A DNA stretch of 64,000 bases from Rhodanobacter sp. L36 (GCF_009765755.1 NZ_LMUV01000011.1:1266890-1330889); one strand, 5' to 3'; numbered from the stretch's first letter, positions 26,597-35,996 are shown. The notes: generated by a model not told the origin, from the sequence alone. Translations and numbers: made by a program.

Positions 26597-27967
26597 ATGC
26601 CGATTTCGCTCTACAACAGCCTGACCCGCCACACCGAACTTTTTGCGCCGAGCGATCCGGCGCGGGTGACGATGTATCTGTGCGGGCCGACCGTTTACAA
26701 CTACGTGCACATCGGCAATGCGCGCGGGCCGGTGGTGTTTGACGTGCTGGCGCGACTGCTGCGCCGCCACTATCCGCATGTGGTTTACGCGCGGAACATC
26801 ACCGACGTGGAAGACAAGATCAACGCCGCCGCGCTCAAGGAAGGCGTGCCGATCACCACCATCACTGATCGATACACGCAAGCCTACCGTGACGACATGG
26901 CAGGCCTTGGCATTGCGCCACCGGATATCGAGCCGCATGCCACGGCGCATATCGGCGAGATCATCGCGATGATCGAGACGCTGATCACAAGCGGCCATGC
27001 GTACGCCGCCGAAGGCCACGTGCTGTTCGATGTCGAGTCCTATGCGGCTTATGGCGCGTTGTCCGGACGCGATACCGAAGAGCTGATCGCTGGCGCCCGC
27101 GTCGAGATTGCGCCGTACAAGAAGAACCCCGCGGATTTCGTGTTGTGGAAGCCATCGACGCCCGAACTCGCCGGTTGGGAAAGTCCGTGGGGTCGCGGCC
27201 GTCCGGGCTGGCATATCGAATGTTCCGCGATGTGCGCCGCGCAACTGGGCGAAACCATCGACATCCATGCCGGCGGCGTCGATCTGCTGTTTCCGCATCA
27301 CGAAAACGAAATCGCCCAGTCCACCTGCGCGCACGGCGGCAAGGTGTTCGCGCGCTGGTGGATGCACAACGGCATGCTCACTTTCGACGGCCGCAAGATG
27401 TCCAAGTCGCTGGGCAACGTGTTGCTCGTGCACGAACTGCTCAAACTGCATCCGCCTGAAGCGCTGCGTTTGCTGCTGCTGCGTGGACATTACCGGCAGC
27501 CGCTGGACTGGTCCGACAACGCGATCGCGCAGGCCATCAGTACGCTCGACGGCTGGTATCGCGTGCTGCGCGATCTCGAAGACGTCGAGCTTCCGTCCGG
27601 CAAGTTGCCGGTGCCGGCGCGGATGGAATCGGCTTTATGCGATGACCTCAACACACCGCAAGCGTTGGCCGAGTTGTCGCAACTGGCCGACCACGCACGC
27701 CAGATCGGAACGGCTGACGCCAAGGCTGCATTGATCGGTGGTGGTGCATTGCTCGGGCTTCTGCAGCAATCGCCGGAGCTCTGGTTCAAGCGCGGCGAAA
27801 GCACGATCGACGAAGCGCATGTGGAAGATCTGCTGCTGCAACGTCGCGATGCTCGCGCCGAGCGTAATTTTGCCCGGGCCGATGCGATCCGCGACGAGTT
27901 GACCCGCCTCGGCATCGTGATTGAGGACAACGCGCAGGGAACCCGCTGGAGCGTGGTGAAGTCCTGA
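26597..27967 (+). CDS. cysS: cysteinyl-tRNA synthetase
   Basis: A class I synthetase of 456 residues from this start. It has the HIGH-type motif in [17 protein letters not shown] near residues 29-45, the zinc ligands in WHIECSAM and FPHHENE, and KMSKS in [13 protein letters not shown] near 265. It charges tRNA-Cys. I place the start at 26597 ([14 protein letters not shown]) because the family begins with this I/LYNSLTR segment; an in-frame ATG at 26564 adds 11 residues and cannot be excluded, as neither start has a strong ribosome-binding site. The next gene, sufE, follows after 1 bp, linking cysteine use and sulfur transfer. Confidence 0.95.
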   Translation: MPISLYNSLTRHTELFAPSDPARVTMYLCGPTVYNYVHIGNARGPVVFDVLARLLRRHYPHVVYARNITDVEDKINAAALKEGVPITTITDRYTQAYRDDMAGLGIAPPDIEPHATAHIGEIIAMIETLITSGHAYAAEGHVLFDVESYAAYGALSGRDTEELIAGARVEIAPYKKNPADFVLWKPSTPELAGWESPWGRGRPGWHIECSAMCAAQLGETIDIHAGGVDLLFPHHENEIAQSTCAHGGKVFARWWMHNGMLTFDGRKMSKSLGNVLLVHELLKLHPPEALRLLLLRGHYRQPLDWSDNAIAQAISTLDGWYRVLRDLEDVELPSGKLPVPARMESALCDDLNTPQALAELSQLADHARQIGTADAKAALIGGGALLGLLQQSPELWFKRGESTIDEAHVEDLLLQRRDARAERNFARADAIRDELTRLGIVIEDNAQGTRWSVVKS

Positions 27968-27968
27968 C

Positions 27969-28412
27969 ATGAATACATCTCTCTCCAGCGCGGACGCGCA
28001 ACAGACGATTGCCGATGAATTCGCCTTCTTCGGCGACTGGACCGAGCGTTATCAATACCTGATCGATCTCGGTCGGCAATTGCCGGCGTTTCCAGACGAA
28101 TGGAAGACCGACGAACATCGCGTGCATGGCTGCCAGTCGATGGTGTGGCTGGTGCCGAGCGGAGATGCCTCGTCAATGCATTTCGATGCGACCAGCGACT
28201 CGGCGATCGTTGCCGGATTGATCGCGCTGGTACTGCGCGTCTATTCGGATCGCCCCGCGCAGGAAATCGTGGACACCGAACCGCGGTTCATCGGCACGAT
28301 CGGGCTGGCCAAGCACCTATCGCCCACCCGTTCGAACGGATTGGCTGCGACGCTGGTGAAACTGAAAGCGTATGCAGCGGAGGCGTTGCAGCAAGGGACG
28401 AGAGGGGAGTAA
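27969..28412 (+). CDS. sufE: SufE-family sulfur-acceptor protein
   Basis: A 147-residue protein with the SufE fold. The sulfur-accepting Cys lies in EHRVHGCQSMVWLVP near residue 55, and IGLAKHLSPTRSNGLAATL is the typical C-terminal helix. SufE/CsdE takes persulfide sulfur from a cysteine desulfurase for Fe-S cluster assembly. The partner desulfurase is not in the window. It is separated from cysS by one base and probably shares its transcript. Confidence 0.9.
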   Translation: MNTSLSSADAQQTIADEFAFFGDWTERYQYLIDLGRQLPAFPDEWKTDEHRVHGCQSMVWLVPSGDASSMHFDATSDSAIVAGLIALVLRVYSDRPAQEIVDTEPRFIGTIGLAKHLSPTRSNGLAATLVKLKAYAAEALQQGTRGE

Positions 28413-28533
28413 GGCAAGGGGCAAGCCCGATGCTGCGTCTCGGCCCATTTGCCGCCGCGAACGAAACCAACAGGCCAATGACGGATTTCGTCGTCCCGCT
28501 CTTGCCGCTCGTCCCTCGCCTTCCCCCAAAAAG

Positions 28534-28560
28534 CGAAACCCCGCACGCGGCGGGGTTTCG
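28534..28560. terminator. bidirectional terminator between sufE and dksA
   Basis: CGAAACCCCGC (28534-28544) pairs with GCGGGGTTTCG (28550-28560). On the minus strand the stem is followed by CTTTTTGG, so it most likely ends the dksA transcript. On the plus strand it follows sufE by about 120 bp. Confidence 0.75.
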
Positions 28561-28585
28561 GCAATCTACGACAGGCGCTGAGGCG

Positions 28586-29797
28586 TCAGTCGCCCATCTG
28601 CTTCTGCAGATGTTCGCGGCGTTCCTGCGCATCCAGTGAAAGCGTGGCAATGGGACGGGCGTCGAGACGATCGACGCCGATTTCCTCGTCGGTCTCTTCG
28701 CAGAATCCGTAGCTGCCTTCCTCGATGCGGCGCAAAGCCTTGTCGATCTTGGAGATCAACTTGCGGTAGCGATCGCGCGTGCGCAGCTCGAGCGAATTTT
28801 CCGTCTCGCGCGTGGCGCGCTCGGCCTCGTCGCCAACGTCGCGGACTTCCTCACGCAGGTTGTCCATGGTCTGGCGGGACTCTTCCACCAACTGGTCGCG
28901 CCAATCGCGCAGCTTGTTGCGGAAATAAGCCAGGTGCTGCGGGTTCATGTACTCCTCGTTATTCGAGGGGTGATAACCCTTGGGCAGATTGATGATGCTG
29001 GTGGAAGGCAGCGCGTAGCGGTCATCCTCGCGGGTGACGCCGTTGTCGAGTGTTTTTGTAGCGAGTTTATTCATGGAGGACGACGAATTTTTCTGATTAT
29101 TGTTGGACGATGCGCGCGCGGAAGCCGGGGCTTCACGCGGGGTCACCATGGCGGTTGCGCTCGCCACCTTGCCCTTGAAGAGCCGGGCGGAAGATGACGG
29201 AGCCGGGCTTTTGACGGCCTCAACCGGTGCAGGCGCCGACTTGGAGAGCGCGGCCTTGACCGGCGCTGCTTTCACGGGTGCAGCCTTGGCCGGAGCGGCT
29301 GGCTTGGACGCCACCTTGGCGACCGGTTTTACGACCGGCTTGGCGGCGACGGGTGTTTTCTTCGGTGCGACTGGCGGCGCCTTTTTGGCTGGCGCCTTGG
29401 TGATTGCGGTTTTCTTCACTGCGACCTTTTTTACCGGGACTTTCTTGGCGGGGGCTTTCTTGGCGGGAGCCTTCGAAACGACCTTCTTGGCCGGCGCTTT
29501 CTTCACTGCGGGTTTCGCCGCAGCCTTCTTGGCCGGAGCGACTTTTTTTGCCGGCGCTTTCGCGGCGGCTTTCTTTACCGGCTTGGCAACCTTGCGGGCT
29601 GCAGGCTTGGCCGGTGATTTCTTTGCTGCCGATTTGGCCGCGGGTTTTGCTGGTGTCTTGCTGGCGCTCTTCACGGTCCGCCCCTTTGTGGCAGCTACTG
29701 TCGACTTGCCGGTTTTGAGATCCTTCGCCTTGGCAGAAGACTTGCCCTTCTGAGCCTTGGCGGCGGTCGAACTACGCGTCGTTTTCGCCATATCCAT
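28586..29797 (-). CDS. dksA: DksA-type RNA polymerase-binding protein with histone-H1-like N-terminal extension
   Basis: A 403-residue protein in two parts. Residues 1 to about 220 are a low-complexity Lys/Ala/Pro tail with repeated [12 protein letters not shown] units, as in AlgP or histone H1; a Ser/Asn linker follows. The DksA core starts near residue 242 (MNKLATKT): a coiled coil with the conserved DVGDEA tip (DxxDxA) and [17 protein letters not shown], then a C-terminal finger region. That region keeps one Cys ([12 protein letters not shown]) and reads TLSLDAQE where E. coli has CIDC, so it is a zinc-free type. DksA works with ppGpp at the RNA polymerase secondary channel. E. coli DksA has 151 residues. 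A start two codons downstream (29791) is equally possible. Confidence 0.88.
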   Translation of the reverse strand: MDMAKTTRSSTAAKAQKGKSSAKAKDLKTGKSTVAATKGRTVKSASKTPAKPAAKSAAKKSPAKPAARKVAKPVKKAAAKAPAKKVAPAKKAAAKPAVKKAPAKKVVSKAPAKKAPAKKVPVKKVAVKKTAITKAPAKKAPPVAPKKTPVAAKPVVKPVAKVASKPAAPAKAAPVKAAPVKAALSKSAPAPVEAVKSPAPSSSARLFKGKVASATAMVTPREAPASARASSNNNQKNSSSSMNKLATKTLDNGVTREDDRYALPSTSIINLPKGYHPSNNEEYMNPQHLAYFRNKLRDWRDQLVEESRQTMDNLREEVRDVGDEAERATRETENSLELRTRDRYRKLISKIDKALRRIEEGSYGFCEETDEEIGVDRLDARPIATLSLDAQERREHLQKQMGD

Positions 29798-29907
29798 TCA
29801 CCAGTTTTCGGCCGTGGCGGCCGCGTGTTATAGCCCAAGAGCCCTGCACCATCAAGCTCACTTCTGGAATACTTGCACAACTACATGCCGCAGGCTGTCC
29901 CGGCAAC

Positions 29908-30180
29908 GTGAATGTTGTAAGCCGATTGATGCTGTCGTCGCTGCGTTTCTACAAGCGCTGGCTTAGTCCCTTGTTGGGCCCGCGCTGCCGTTTCCACCCC
30001 AGCTGCTCCGATTATGCACGGATTGCCGTGACACGCTTTGGTCCATGGCGTGGCGGGATGCTCGCGGGTTGGCGGTTGCTGCGCTGCCAGCCGCTGTGCC
30101 ATGGCGGTGACGATCCGGTGCCCGAGCATTTTCACTATCCGCGTTGCCGAGCGTCGGGCGAATCCACCGACGCGCCGTGA
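29908..30180 (+). CDS. yidD: membrane protein insertion efficiency factor YidD
   Basis: A 90-residue basic protein with the YidD pattern: [25 protein letters not shown], then [23 protein letters not shown]. It contains the conserved Cys residues and an amphipathic N terminus. YidD sits at the inner membrane and aids YidC-dependent insertion. It is usually between rnpA and yidC; here it stands alone beside dksA and folE2, so it has moved from that cluster. The GTG at 29908 is taken as start; an in-frame ATG at 29929 is also possible. Confidence 0.88.
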   Translation: MNVVSRLMLSSLRFYKRWLSPLLGPRCRFHPSCSDYARIAVTRFGPWRGGMLAGWRLLRCQPLCHGGDDPVPEHFHYPRCRASGESTDAP

Positions 30181-30266
30181 AGGACCGGTTGAGACGTCGG
30201 TCGATGGCGGCGAGTTGCCGACGCGGTTTTTGCAATGAAGCCAACCGACGCGCGCGATCCGTGTCC

Positions 30267-31214
30267 TTACGGCACAGCGCCGTAGCCTCCAGCCACGCCC
30301 TTGCTCGCATAAGCCACGGCGTCGTGAGGATGCAGGCTTTCCTGATGCTCGACGCGAATGTGGAAATCGCGAAGTCCTTCGTCGGCATCGAGTGCATTCT
30401 GGATACGGCGCGCCGCGTCTTCACAGAACATCAGGTTGCCGCCGTTGGCGAGCGCGAAAGCCTGTTCGTCCTCGCGCTTCACTGCGGTTTGCACCGGCGT
30501 GCCCAATGACTGCTCGACGCGATCAATCAGCTCGATGAGGCGAAAACCATTGTCATGCGAAGGGCGAACACGCAGGCACGCAACACTGCGTTGCGCATGC
30601 GGCGTCGCCACCATGCCCTGCTCGCTGCCGAGCCAGGCCAGCACGGCAGAACGATCGACCGAGACATCTGCGCTGAAATCACGCGCGAATTGATCCTGAA
30701 TCAACTGCCGCGACAGCGCAGCCGACGCGGGGCACGTGGACGAATACACCACCTCGGTGCCCAGTTCGAGCAGAAATTCATCGTTGGTGAGGCTGGCTTC
30801 GATACTCACCGGATACGAGCGCCAGCCGCTGTTGTTGCTGCGCAAGGCCGGGCGGCGCACGAGATGGTCGAACTTGATGCTCACGCAAGCACGATCCGAA
30901 AGATCGCCGTGCGAATCGAGGAAACCGCGCAGCAGGTTTTTCAGCAGAGCCGCCGTCAGCGGCTGCGAGCTCAGCGTCTGTTCGACTTGCAGATAGAGCC
31001 GCGACATGTGGATGCCACGCTTGTCCGGCCGCCTGAGATTGACGAAGGCGCCTACCTTGGCGCTCGTGCGCTGCGTATCGCCATCGCCCGCATCGAAATG
31101 CACCGGCACCTGGATGTCCGCCATGCCGACCCAGTCCAGCGCGCCAGCGAGATGGGGTTGCGCATGCACGGCGACATCGGGCAGCAGGCGGGCGGTGTTT
31201 TCGTGGTTCGACAT
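30267..31214 (-). CDS. folE2: GTP cyclohydrolase FolE2 (type IB)
   Basis: A 315-residue GCYH-IB enzyme. The family signatures RGIHMSRLY near residue 68, the conserved Cys in YSSTCPASAALSRQ near 160 and a late metal/His-rich LRDFHIRVEHQESLHPHDAV are present. It converts GTP to dihydroneopterin triphosphate for folate and, in other bacteria, queuosine synthesis. FolE2 can use metals other than zinc and in many bacteria backs up zinc-dependent FolE under Zur control. I see no clear Zur box in the 108 bp upstream. Confidence 0.94.
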   Translation of the reverse strand: MSNHENTARLLPDVAVHAQPHLAGALDWVGMADIQVPVHFDAGDGDTQRTSAKVGAFVNLRRPDKRGIHMSRLYLQVEQTLSSQPLTAALLKNLLRGFLDSHGDLSDRACVSIKFDHLVRRPALRSNNSGWRSYPVSIEASLTNDEFLLELGTEVVYSSTCPASAALSRQLIQDQFARDFSADVSVDRSAVLAWLGSEQGMVATPHAQRSVACLRVRPSHDNGFRLIELIDRVEQSLGTPVQTAVKREDEQAFALANGGNLMFCEDAARRIQNALDADEGLRDFHIRVEHQESLHPHDAVAYASKGVAGGYGAVP

Positions 31215-31230
31215 CGTCTGGATCCTGACA

Positions 31231-31249
31231 ACGGCGGATGTTCCGCCGT
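31231..31249. other. 8-bp hairpin in the folE2 upstream region
   Basis: ACGGCGGA (31231-31238) and TCCGCCGT (31242-31249) form a perfect stem with a 3-nt loop, about 17-35 bp upstream of the folE2 start. There is no T-run, so it is not a convincing terminator. It may end the upstream gene's transcript or shape the folE2 leader. Confidence 0.3.
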
Positions 31250-31322
31250 AAGGCTCATCAATCTTGGGGCATGAGTCCGGTCGCGCAACAGTGGCCCTGC
31301 GGAAACACTGCGTCCGGCGAAC

Positions 31323-32174
31323 TCAAGGCATCGTTCGGCGCCACGCGCGTGCAGCCCGCCACGCATGCCACGCGATGGCCGGTGAGATACGCGACGAGTC
31401 CGCCTGCAATACGGTGAGTGCTTCCTCACGGGCTGCGCGTTGCACGAGTCGCTCGCCGTGTTGCGATTCCACGGTGCGGAAGACGCTGAGCGGCCCGGGC
31501 ATCGATGCGGCTTCGTGCCAGCTCGCACGCAGATCCTCGAGTTGTGCCTTGATCGCCTGTTCGCGCGCGTCTGACGCCATGCGCAGTTGCGTGCGGCTCA
31601 ATCCATGGCGCGCCAGCTTGTCCATCGGCAACGGCAGCTTGTCCCGCTCGGCGTCCTGCTCCAGCCGCGACAGCGCATGCAGCAGATGATTGAGTGTCGC
31701 CACGCGCGTAGCACGCTCGCACGATGCTTCCGCACCAAACCACCAAGTGGTTTCCAGTGCGGCAAGCGCCCCGTGCAATGGCGCGGCGGCATCCAGTTGC
31801 GCCTGGAAATTCGTGGCGGTGCCCTGCTCCAGCTGGGCCATGGCTGCAGCGATCGGCGCCAGCCACCGTTCGGTGGGAATCGCATGCGCGCGTTCGTCGT
31901 CGAACAGCACCTGGGTCAGCGGATGACGGCCACCGCTGTCACGCGCTTCCGCCATTTCCTCGGCCCACCAACCAAACTTCGCCGCCGCAACCTGCGGCTC
32001 GCGAATACCGTAGGCTGCACTCAGCCACTCCTGCTCCAGTGCAGCTAATGCCACGTGACCGGGATACCGGCGACCGTCGGCGAACGCCAGCGCGACGCGC
32101 TGCTGTGGCTGCACCGCGAGCCATTTGTCGATGAAGCCCTGCAACACGGCTTTCTGTTCGACCACTTCGATCAT
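31323..32174 (-). CDS. squalene/phytoene synthase-family protein
   Basis: A 283-residue all-helical protein. Family-like segments are RVALAFADGRRYPGHVALAALEQEW, KFGWWAEEMAEARDSGGRHPLTQ and NHLLHALSRLEQD. They match the squalene/phytoene synthase superfamily in a divergent form close to the NDUFAF6-like branch. The classical DxxxD prenyl-diphosphate motifs are not clearly preserved (the first reads WAEEMAEA), so prenyl transfer is doubtful. The start overlaps the gph stop by 4 bp. A link to ubiquinone or respiratory-complex assembly is suggested only by the nearby ubiG. Confidence 0.65.
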   Translation of the reverse strand: MIEVVEQKAVLQGFIDKWLAVQPQQRVALAFADGRRYPGHVALAALEQEWLSAAYGIREPQVAAAKFGWWAEEMAEARDSGGRHPLTQVLFDDERAHAIPTERWLAPIAAAMAQLEQGTATNFQAQLDAAAPLHGALAALETTWWFGAEASCERATRVATLNHLLHALSRLEQDAERDKLPLPMDKLARHGLSRTQLRMASDAREQAIKAQLEDLRASWHEAASMPGPLSVFRTVESQHGERLVQRAAREEALTVLQADSSRISPAIAWHAWRAARAWRRTMP

Positions 32175-32851
32175 GCGGTAGCGGGCTGCAGCTGCAGAAG
32201 ATCGGCGAGTTCGGACGGATGACTGATGACGAAGTCGGCGCCCCAGGTAGACGGATCGCCGCCATCGAGATAACCCCAGCGCACCGCGACCGTGATCATG
32301 CCTGCGGCAGCGCCGGCCTGTACGTCGCGGCGGTCGTCGCCGACGAACACGCCGCGCGCTGGCGCGATCCCGGCCTGTTCGCAGGCGAGCAGTACCGGCG
32401 CCGGATCGGGTTTCTTCACCGGCAAGGTGTCGCCGGAAACGACCGCCTTGGCGCGACTCGCCCAGCCGATGCGCTGAACCAGTTCGTCCGTAAGAAAGCC
32501 GGGCTTGTTGGTGACGATGCCCCAGCACATCCCGTGTGACTCGATGCGCGTGAGCAGATCATCCACGCCCTCGAACGCGCCGGTTTCCCGCGCCATCACG
32601 CGCTGATAGAGAGCGAGGTAGCGCGGCGCCAGCGACTCGATCGCCGACTCGCCGCGCTCCGCAAACGCGGTGCGCAGGATTGCGCGCGAGCCACGCGAGA
32701 CGACTTCACGGACGCGTGCATAAGCAGGAACCGGCACGTGTTCTTCGGCGCACTGCTCGACCAGCGCTGCGTAGAGATCGGGCGCGCTGTCGAGCAAGGT
32801 GCCATCCAGATCGAACAGCACGCCCTGGACATTTTCAGGAAGATTTTTCAT
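32171..32851 (-). CDS. gph: phosphoglycolate phosphatase (HAD family)
   Basis: A 226-residue HAD hydrolase. Motif I is LFDLDGTLLDSAPDL (residues 12-26), with a helical cap domain, motif II in IVTNKP near 113, the motif III Lys in PVKKPDPAP near 150 and motif IV GDDRRDVQAG near 175. It dephosphorylates 2-phosphoglycolate, formed for example from DNA damage. The start at 32851 overlaps the ubiG stop by 4 bp. ubiG-gph pairs are common in gammaproteobacteria, which supports the assignment over other HAD phosphatases. Confidence 0.9.
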   Translation of the reverse strand: MKNLPENVQGVLFDLDGTLLDSAPDLYAALVEQCAEEHVPVPAYARVREVVSRGSRAILRTAFAERGESAIESLAPRYLALYQRVMARETGAFEGVDDLLTRIESHGMCWGIVTNKPGFLTDELVQRIGWASRAKAVVSGDTLPVKKPDPAPVLLACEQAGIAPARGVFVGDDRRDVQAGAAAGMITVAVRWGYLDGGDPSTWGADFVISHPSELADLLQLQPATA

Positions 32852-33555
32852 GCGGGTTTGCGCGCATTGAGCAGGTAGTTCACCGCGGTCAAACGACTGA
32901 TCCACGCCTTGCGCCGTAGCGGGTTGTAACCGAGCCCGGAAACATCTTCCAGCTCCATGCCCGCATGACGCAGCAGACGACCGAGTTCGGACGGTTTCAG
33001 GAACTGCGCGTAATGGTGTGTTCCACGTGGCAGCATGCGCATCACGTATTCCGCACCCAGGATCGCCGCGCCGAATGCAGCCGGCGTGCGATTCAGGGTG
33101 GACATGAAAAGCTGACCGCCGGGCTTCAGCATCGCGACAAGATCGTTCACCAGCGCGGTGGGATCGGGCACGTGCTCGATCAGTTCCATGCAACACACGG
33201 CATCAAAACTTGCTGGCTCCGCTACCGCCAGATCGGCCGACGATTGCACGCGATAGTCGACACTGAGATTCGATTCGTACAAATGCAGCTTGGCAACGTC
33301 GATCACCTTCTGCCCGAGGTCGATGCCGACAACCTTGGCGCCAGCTCGCGCCAGCGATTCGCTGAGCAGGCCGCCGCCACATCCGACATCGGCAACCTTG
33401 GCGCCGCGCAGTTCGACACGCGTCGCGATGTATGCGGTGCGCACGGGGTTGAGATCGTGCAGCGGCCGCGACTCGCCATCGGGATCCCACCAGCGCGCGG
33501 CGAGCAGGTCGAACATGGCGATTTCATCGGGGCTTACGTTGGCGCTGGTCTGCAT
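32848..33555 (-). CDS. ubiG: ubiquinone biosynthesis O-methyltransferase UbiG
   Basis: A 235-residue SAM-dependent methyltransferase. Motif I is ADVGCGGGLLSESLARAG near residues 55-72, with DLLAARWWDPDGESRPLHDLNP at the N terminus and MELIEHVPDP, all typical of UbiG. It methylates the 2- and 3-hydroxyl groups of ubiquinone precursors. The ATG at 33555 is preferred because GAGGA lies 8 nt upstream; another ATG at 33576 lacks this. It is coupled to gph by a 4-bp overlap. Confidence 0.95.
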   Translation of the reverse strand: MQTSANVSPDEIAMFDLLAARWWDPDGESRPLHDLNPVRTAYIATRVELRGAKVADVGCGGGLLSESLARAGAKVVGIDLGQKVIDVAKLHLYESNLSVDYRVQSSADLAVAEPASFDAVCCMELIEHVPDPTALVNDLVAMLKPGGQLFMSTLNRTPAAFGAAILGAEYVMRMLPRGTHHYAQFLKPSELGRLLRHAGMELEDVSGLGYNPLRRKAWISRLTAVNYLLNARKPA

Positions 33556-33585
33556 GCTCGGATTCCTCGAAAACATTGAACGAGT

Positions 33586-33840
33586 CTAGTGGGCGTTCCA
33601 TTCGCGCAGCGTGACATCCCAGCCACCGCTCGTATGCGCCGGGTCGCGATGCACGATGGCATGCGCCTCTTCCAGCGACTTGGCACGCAGAAGATAAGCG
33701 CCGCCGGATTTGTCGCCGAACGGACCGGACATTTCATTGCGTCCTTCGCTGCGCAACTCATTCAGAAACTGCAGGTGCAATGGCACCACGGCCGGATCGA
33801 AGTCGGAGCGACGCATCAACAAAACGAGATAGCGATTCAC
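33586..33840 (-). CDS. YciI-family protein
   Basis: An 84-residue YciI-like ferredoxin-fold protein: MNRYLVLLMRRSDFDP, HLQFLNELRSEGRNEMSGPF and LEEAHAIVHRDPAHTSGGWDVTLREW. The His/Asp pair common to the family is only partly clear. Members include small dehydrochlorinase-like enzymes and proteins of unknown function. It lies between the MTA/SAH deaminase (21 bp) and ubiG (30 bp), probably in one transcript. No function can be assigned. Confidence 0.78.
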   Translation of the reverse strand: MNRYLVLLMRRSDFDPAVVPLHLQFLNELRSEGRNEMSGPFGDKSGGAYLLRAKSLEEAHAIVHRDPAHTSGGWDVTLREWNAH

Positions 33841-33861
33841 GGCAGCTCCATCGTAGTTCGA

Positions 33862-35193
33862 TCAATGCGCAGCGATGCGCTCGCGCCATGCATGCGTGCG
33901 CGCAAGCATGGCCGTTGTATCGATGTCGAGCAGCACGCGATCGGCAAGCTTGCGCCGGCCAGCAATCCACACATCGCTGACTTGATGACGGCCGGCCGCG
34001 TAGATCAATTGTGAAATGACATGGAACATCGGCTGGGTTTCCAGGTCGCTCAATCGCACGGCGGCGAGATCGGCCTGCTTGCCTGGTTCGATCGAACCAA
34101 TTTTGCCTTCCAGTCCGATCGCTCTGGCACCGTTGAGCGTCGCCGCGCGCAGCGTGTATGCAGCGTCGAATGCGGACGCGTCGTCTGCGACGGCCTTGGC
34201 CAGCATCGCGGCGGTGCGCATCTCGCCGAACATGTCCAGGTCGTTGTTCGATGCGCAACCATCGGTGCCGAGTGCCACGTTGACGCCCGCCTTGCGCAGT
34301 TTTTCCGCGGGGCAGAATCCCGACGCAAGCTTGAGATTGGATTCAGGACAATGCACTACCGAGACGCCGGCCTCCGCGCATGCGGCGATCTCACCGTCGG
34401 TCAGCTGGGTCATGTGCACGGCGATCAGGCGATCGTTGACCACGCCAAGTTTCTGCAGGCGCTGGAACGGACGCAGGCCGCTCTTGGATTTTTCTTCCTC
34501 GACCTCGGCCGCGGTCTCGTGCGTGTGCAGGTGTACGGGAATATCGAGCTGGTCGGCCAGCACGCGGATGCGTTCGAAGCTCTCGTCCGAAACCGTGTAC
34601 GGCGCGTGCGGTGCGAACGCCGTGCCGACCAGCGGGTCGCCGCGAAAGCTGTCGTGCACTTCGCCGGCGCGCTCGAAATATTCGTCCTGCGTCTTCGCCC
34701 ACGCAGTCGGAAACTGGATGATCGGCAAGCCGACCACGGCACGAAAACCCAACTTGCGGTATGTCGCACCGATCACGTCGGGGAAAAAATAGTTCTCGTT
34801 GGCGCAGGTGGTGCCGCCACGCAGCATTTCCGCGACCGCGAGCTCGACACCGTCGCGCACGAACTCCGGCCCCATCACCTTCGCTTCGGCCGGCCAGATG
34901 TGTTGCTGCAGCCACGTCATCAGCGGCAGGTCGTCGGCGAGTCCTCGCAGCAGCGTCATCGGATTGTGCGTGTGACTGTTGACCAGGCCGGGAATCAGCA
35001 CGTGATCGCGCAGCTCGACGAATTCGCGCGGTGCATAGGCGGAGCGCGCATCGGCGATCGGCAGCACGGCGACGATGATGCTCTTGTCGATGACCACCGC
35101 ATGGTGATCGAGCACGACGCCGTGCGGCTCGACCGGAACGACCCAGCGGGCTTCGATCATCAGGTCGACGGACTGCGCTGTCAGCGGGTTCAT
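33862..35193 (-). CDS. 5-methylthioadenosine/S-adenosylhomocysteine deaminase-type amidohydrolase
   Basis: A 443-residue TRZ/ATZ-family amidohydrolase. Metal ligands are in NSHTHNPMTLLRG near residue 70, HTHETAAEVEEE near 227, and GTDGCASNNDLDMFGEMR near 308; MTQLTDGEIA follows the third ligand region. This pattern matches the MTA/SAH deaminases that remove the amino group of methylthioadenosine or S-adenosylhomocysteine. The downstream ubiG methyltransferase produces SAH, which makes the substrate plausible. Other deaminases of the same family cannot be excluded without assay. Confidence 0.85.
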   Translation of the reverse strand: MNPLTAQSVDLMIEARWVVPVEPHGVVLDHHAVVIDKSIIVAVLPIADARSAYAPREFVELRDHVLIPGLVNSHTHNPMTLLRGLADDLPLMTWLQQHIWPAEAKVMGPEFVRDGVELAVAEMLRGGTTCANENYFFPDVIGATYRKLGFRAVVGLPIIQFPTAWAKTQDEYFERAGEVHDSFRGDPLVGTAFAPHAPYTVSDESFERIRVLADQLDIPVHLHTHETAAEVEEEKSKSGLRPFQRLQKLGVVNDRLIAVHMTQLTDGEIAACAEAGVSVVHCPESNLKLASGFCPAEKLRKAGVNVALGTDGCASNNDLDMFGEMRTAAMLAKAVADDASAFDAAYTLRAATLNGARAIGLEGKIGSIEPGKQADLAAVRLSDLETQPMFHVISQLIYAAGRHQVSDVWIAGRRKLADRVLLDIDTTAMLARTHAWRERIAAH

Positions 35194-35230
35194 GTCACTT
35201 GGGCACTCGTTCGATGGGAGTTGAATACGA

Positions 35231-35263
35231 CAAAGGGCGGTACCTTGCGGTGACCGCCCTTTG
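35231..35263. terminator. 11-bp hairpin downstream of efp
   Basis: CAAAGGGCGGT (35231-35241) pairs with ACCGCCCTTTG (35253-35263) around an 11-nt loop. It lies in the 224-bp space between efp (ends 35418) and the start of the deaminase gene (35193), both minus strand, and probably stops efp transcription before the deaminase promoter. Confidence 0.5.
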
Positions 35264-35353
35264 CTGGATCGTCATGTCGGTGCGGGCGACCCAGTTGCTC
35301 GACACAGGAAAACACGAAAAATGATCTTGCGTGCTTCGCACAAGTATTTCACT

Positions 35354-35377
35354 GGATCCCGGCCTTCGCCGGGATGA
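35354..35377. repeat. GGATCCCGGCCTTCGCCGGGAT palindromic repeat
   Basis: ATCCCGGC (35356-35363) and GCCGGGAT (35368-35375) flank a CTTC loop, in the context CTGG...GACA. This is the frequent proteobacterial extragenic palindrome that encodes PGEGRDP in one frame. It lies 40 bp after the efp stop. Confidence 0.65.
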
Positions 35378-35417
35378 CATATTGGCAAAGCCGCGCGCAA
35401 GCGCGCAGGCCAATAAG

Positions 35418-35996
35418 TCACTTGACGCGGCTGTCGTATTCGCCGGTGCGGGTATCGACCTTGATGATTTCGTCCTGATTGACGAAGAGCGGCACGCGAA
35501 CCACGGCACCCGTTTCCAGCGTGGCCGGCTTGCCACCGCCGCCGGAGGTATCGCCGCGAACGCCCGGGTCGGTCTCGACGATCTTCAGCTCGACGAACTT
35601 CGGCGCCTGCACGGCGACGATGCCGCCGTTGAACAGCGTGACCACGCACTCTTCCTCGCCCTTGAGCCACTTCCAGGCGTCGCCCATGGCGGCCAGCGTT
35701 GCCGGCACCATCTCGAAGCTTTCCATGTTCATGAAATTCCAGACCCGATCCTTGCCGATGCCGTCGACAAACGAGAGCTGCATGTCGGTGTCGGTAGCAT
35801 CCGCTTCCTCGAAGGAATCGCTGGACTTCAGCGTCTGCTCGGTCGTGCGGCCGTCCTTGAGATTACGGATGCGAATGCGGGTAAATGCCTGACCCTTGCC
35901 CGGCTTGACAAACTCCGCTTCGGTGATGATCCATGGATCGCCGTTGTGAAGGATCTTCTTGCCCGTTTTGACGTCATTGAGACCAAGGGTGGCCAT
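35418..35996 (-). CDS. efp: elongation factor P
   Basis: A 192-residue EF-P with three beta domains. The modified loop reads VKPGKGQAF with Lys34, the residue that receives beta-lysine. It relieves ribosome stalling at consecutive prolines. The divergent gene 88 bp away encodes EpmB, which supplies the (R)-beta-lysine, so substrate and modifier genes share an intergenic region. The insertion [20 protein letters not shown] is the usual domain-III start. EpmA is not in the window. The second paralogue, EfpL, is at 1497-2060. Confidence 0.96.
   Translation of the reverse strand: MATLGLNDVKTGKKILHNGDPWIITEAEFVKPGKGQAFTRIRIRNLKDGRTTEQTLKSSDSFEEADATDTDMQLSFVDGIGKDRVWNFMNMESFEMVPATLAAMGDAWKWLKGEEECVVTLFNGGIVAVQAPKFVELKIVETDPGVRGDTSGGGGKPATLETGAVVRVPLFVNQDEIIKVDTRTGEYDSRVK

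Noticed and set aside
29100-29753. A hydrophobic 217-codon frame opposite dksA resembling a membrane protein
   Set aside because: The Ala/Phe/Gly/Leu-rich translation is an artefact of reading the Lys/Ala/Pro repeat on the other strand.
31231-31249. A folE2 riboswitch or attenuator
   Set aside because: Only one short hairpin without a T-run, no alternative pairing and no leader ORF were seen.
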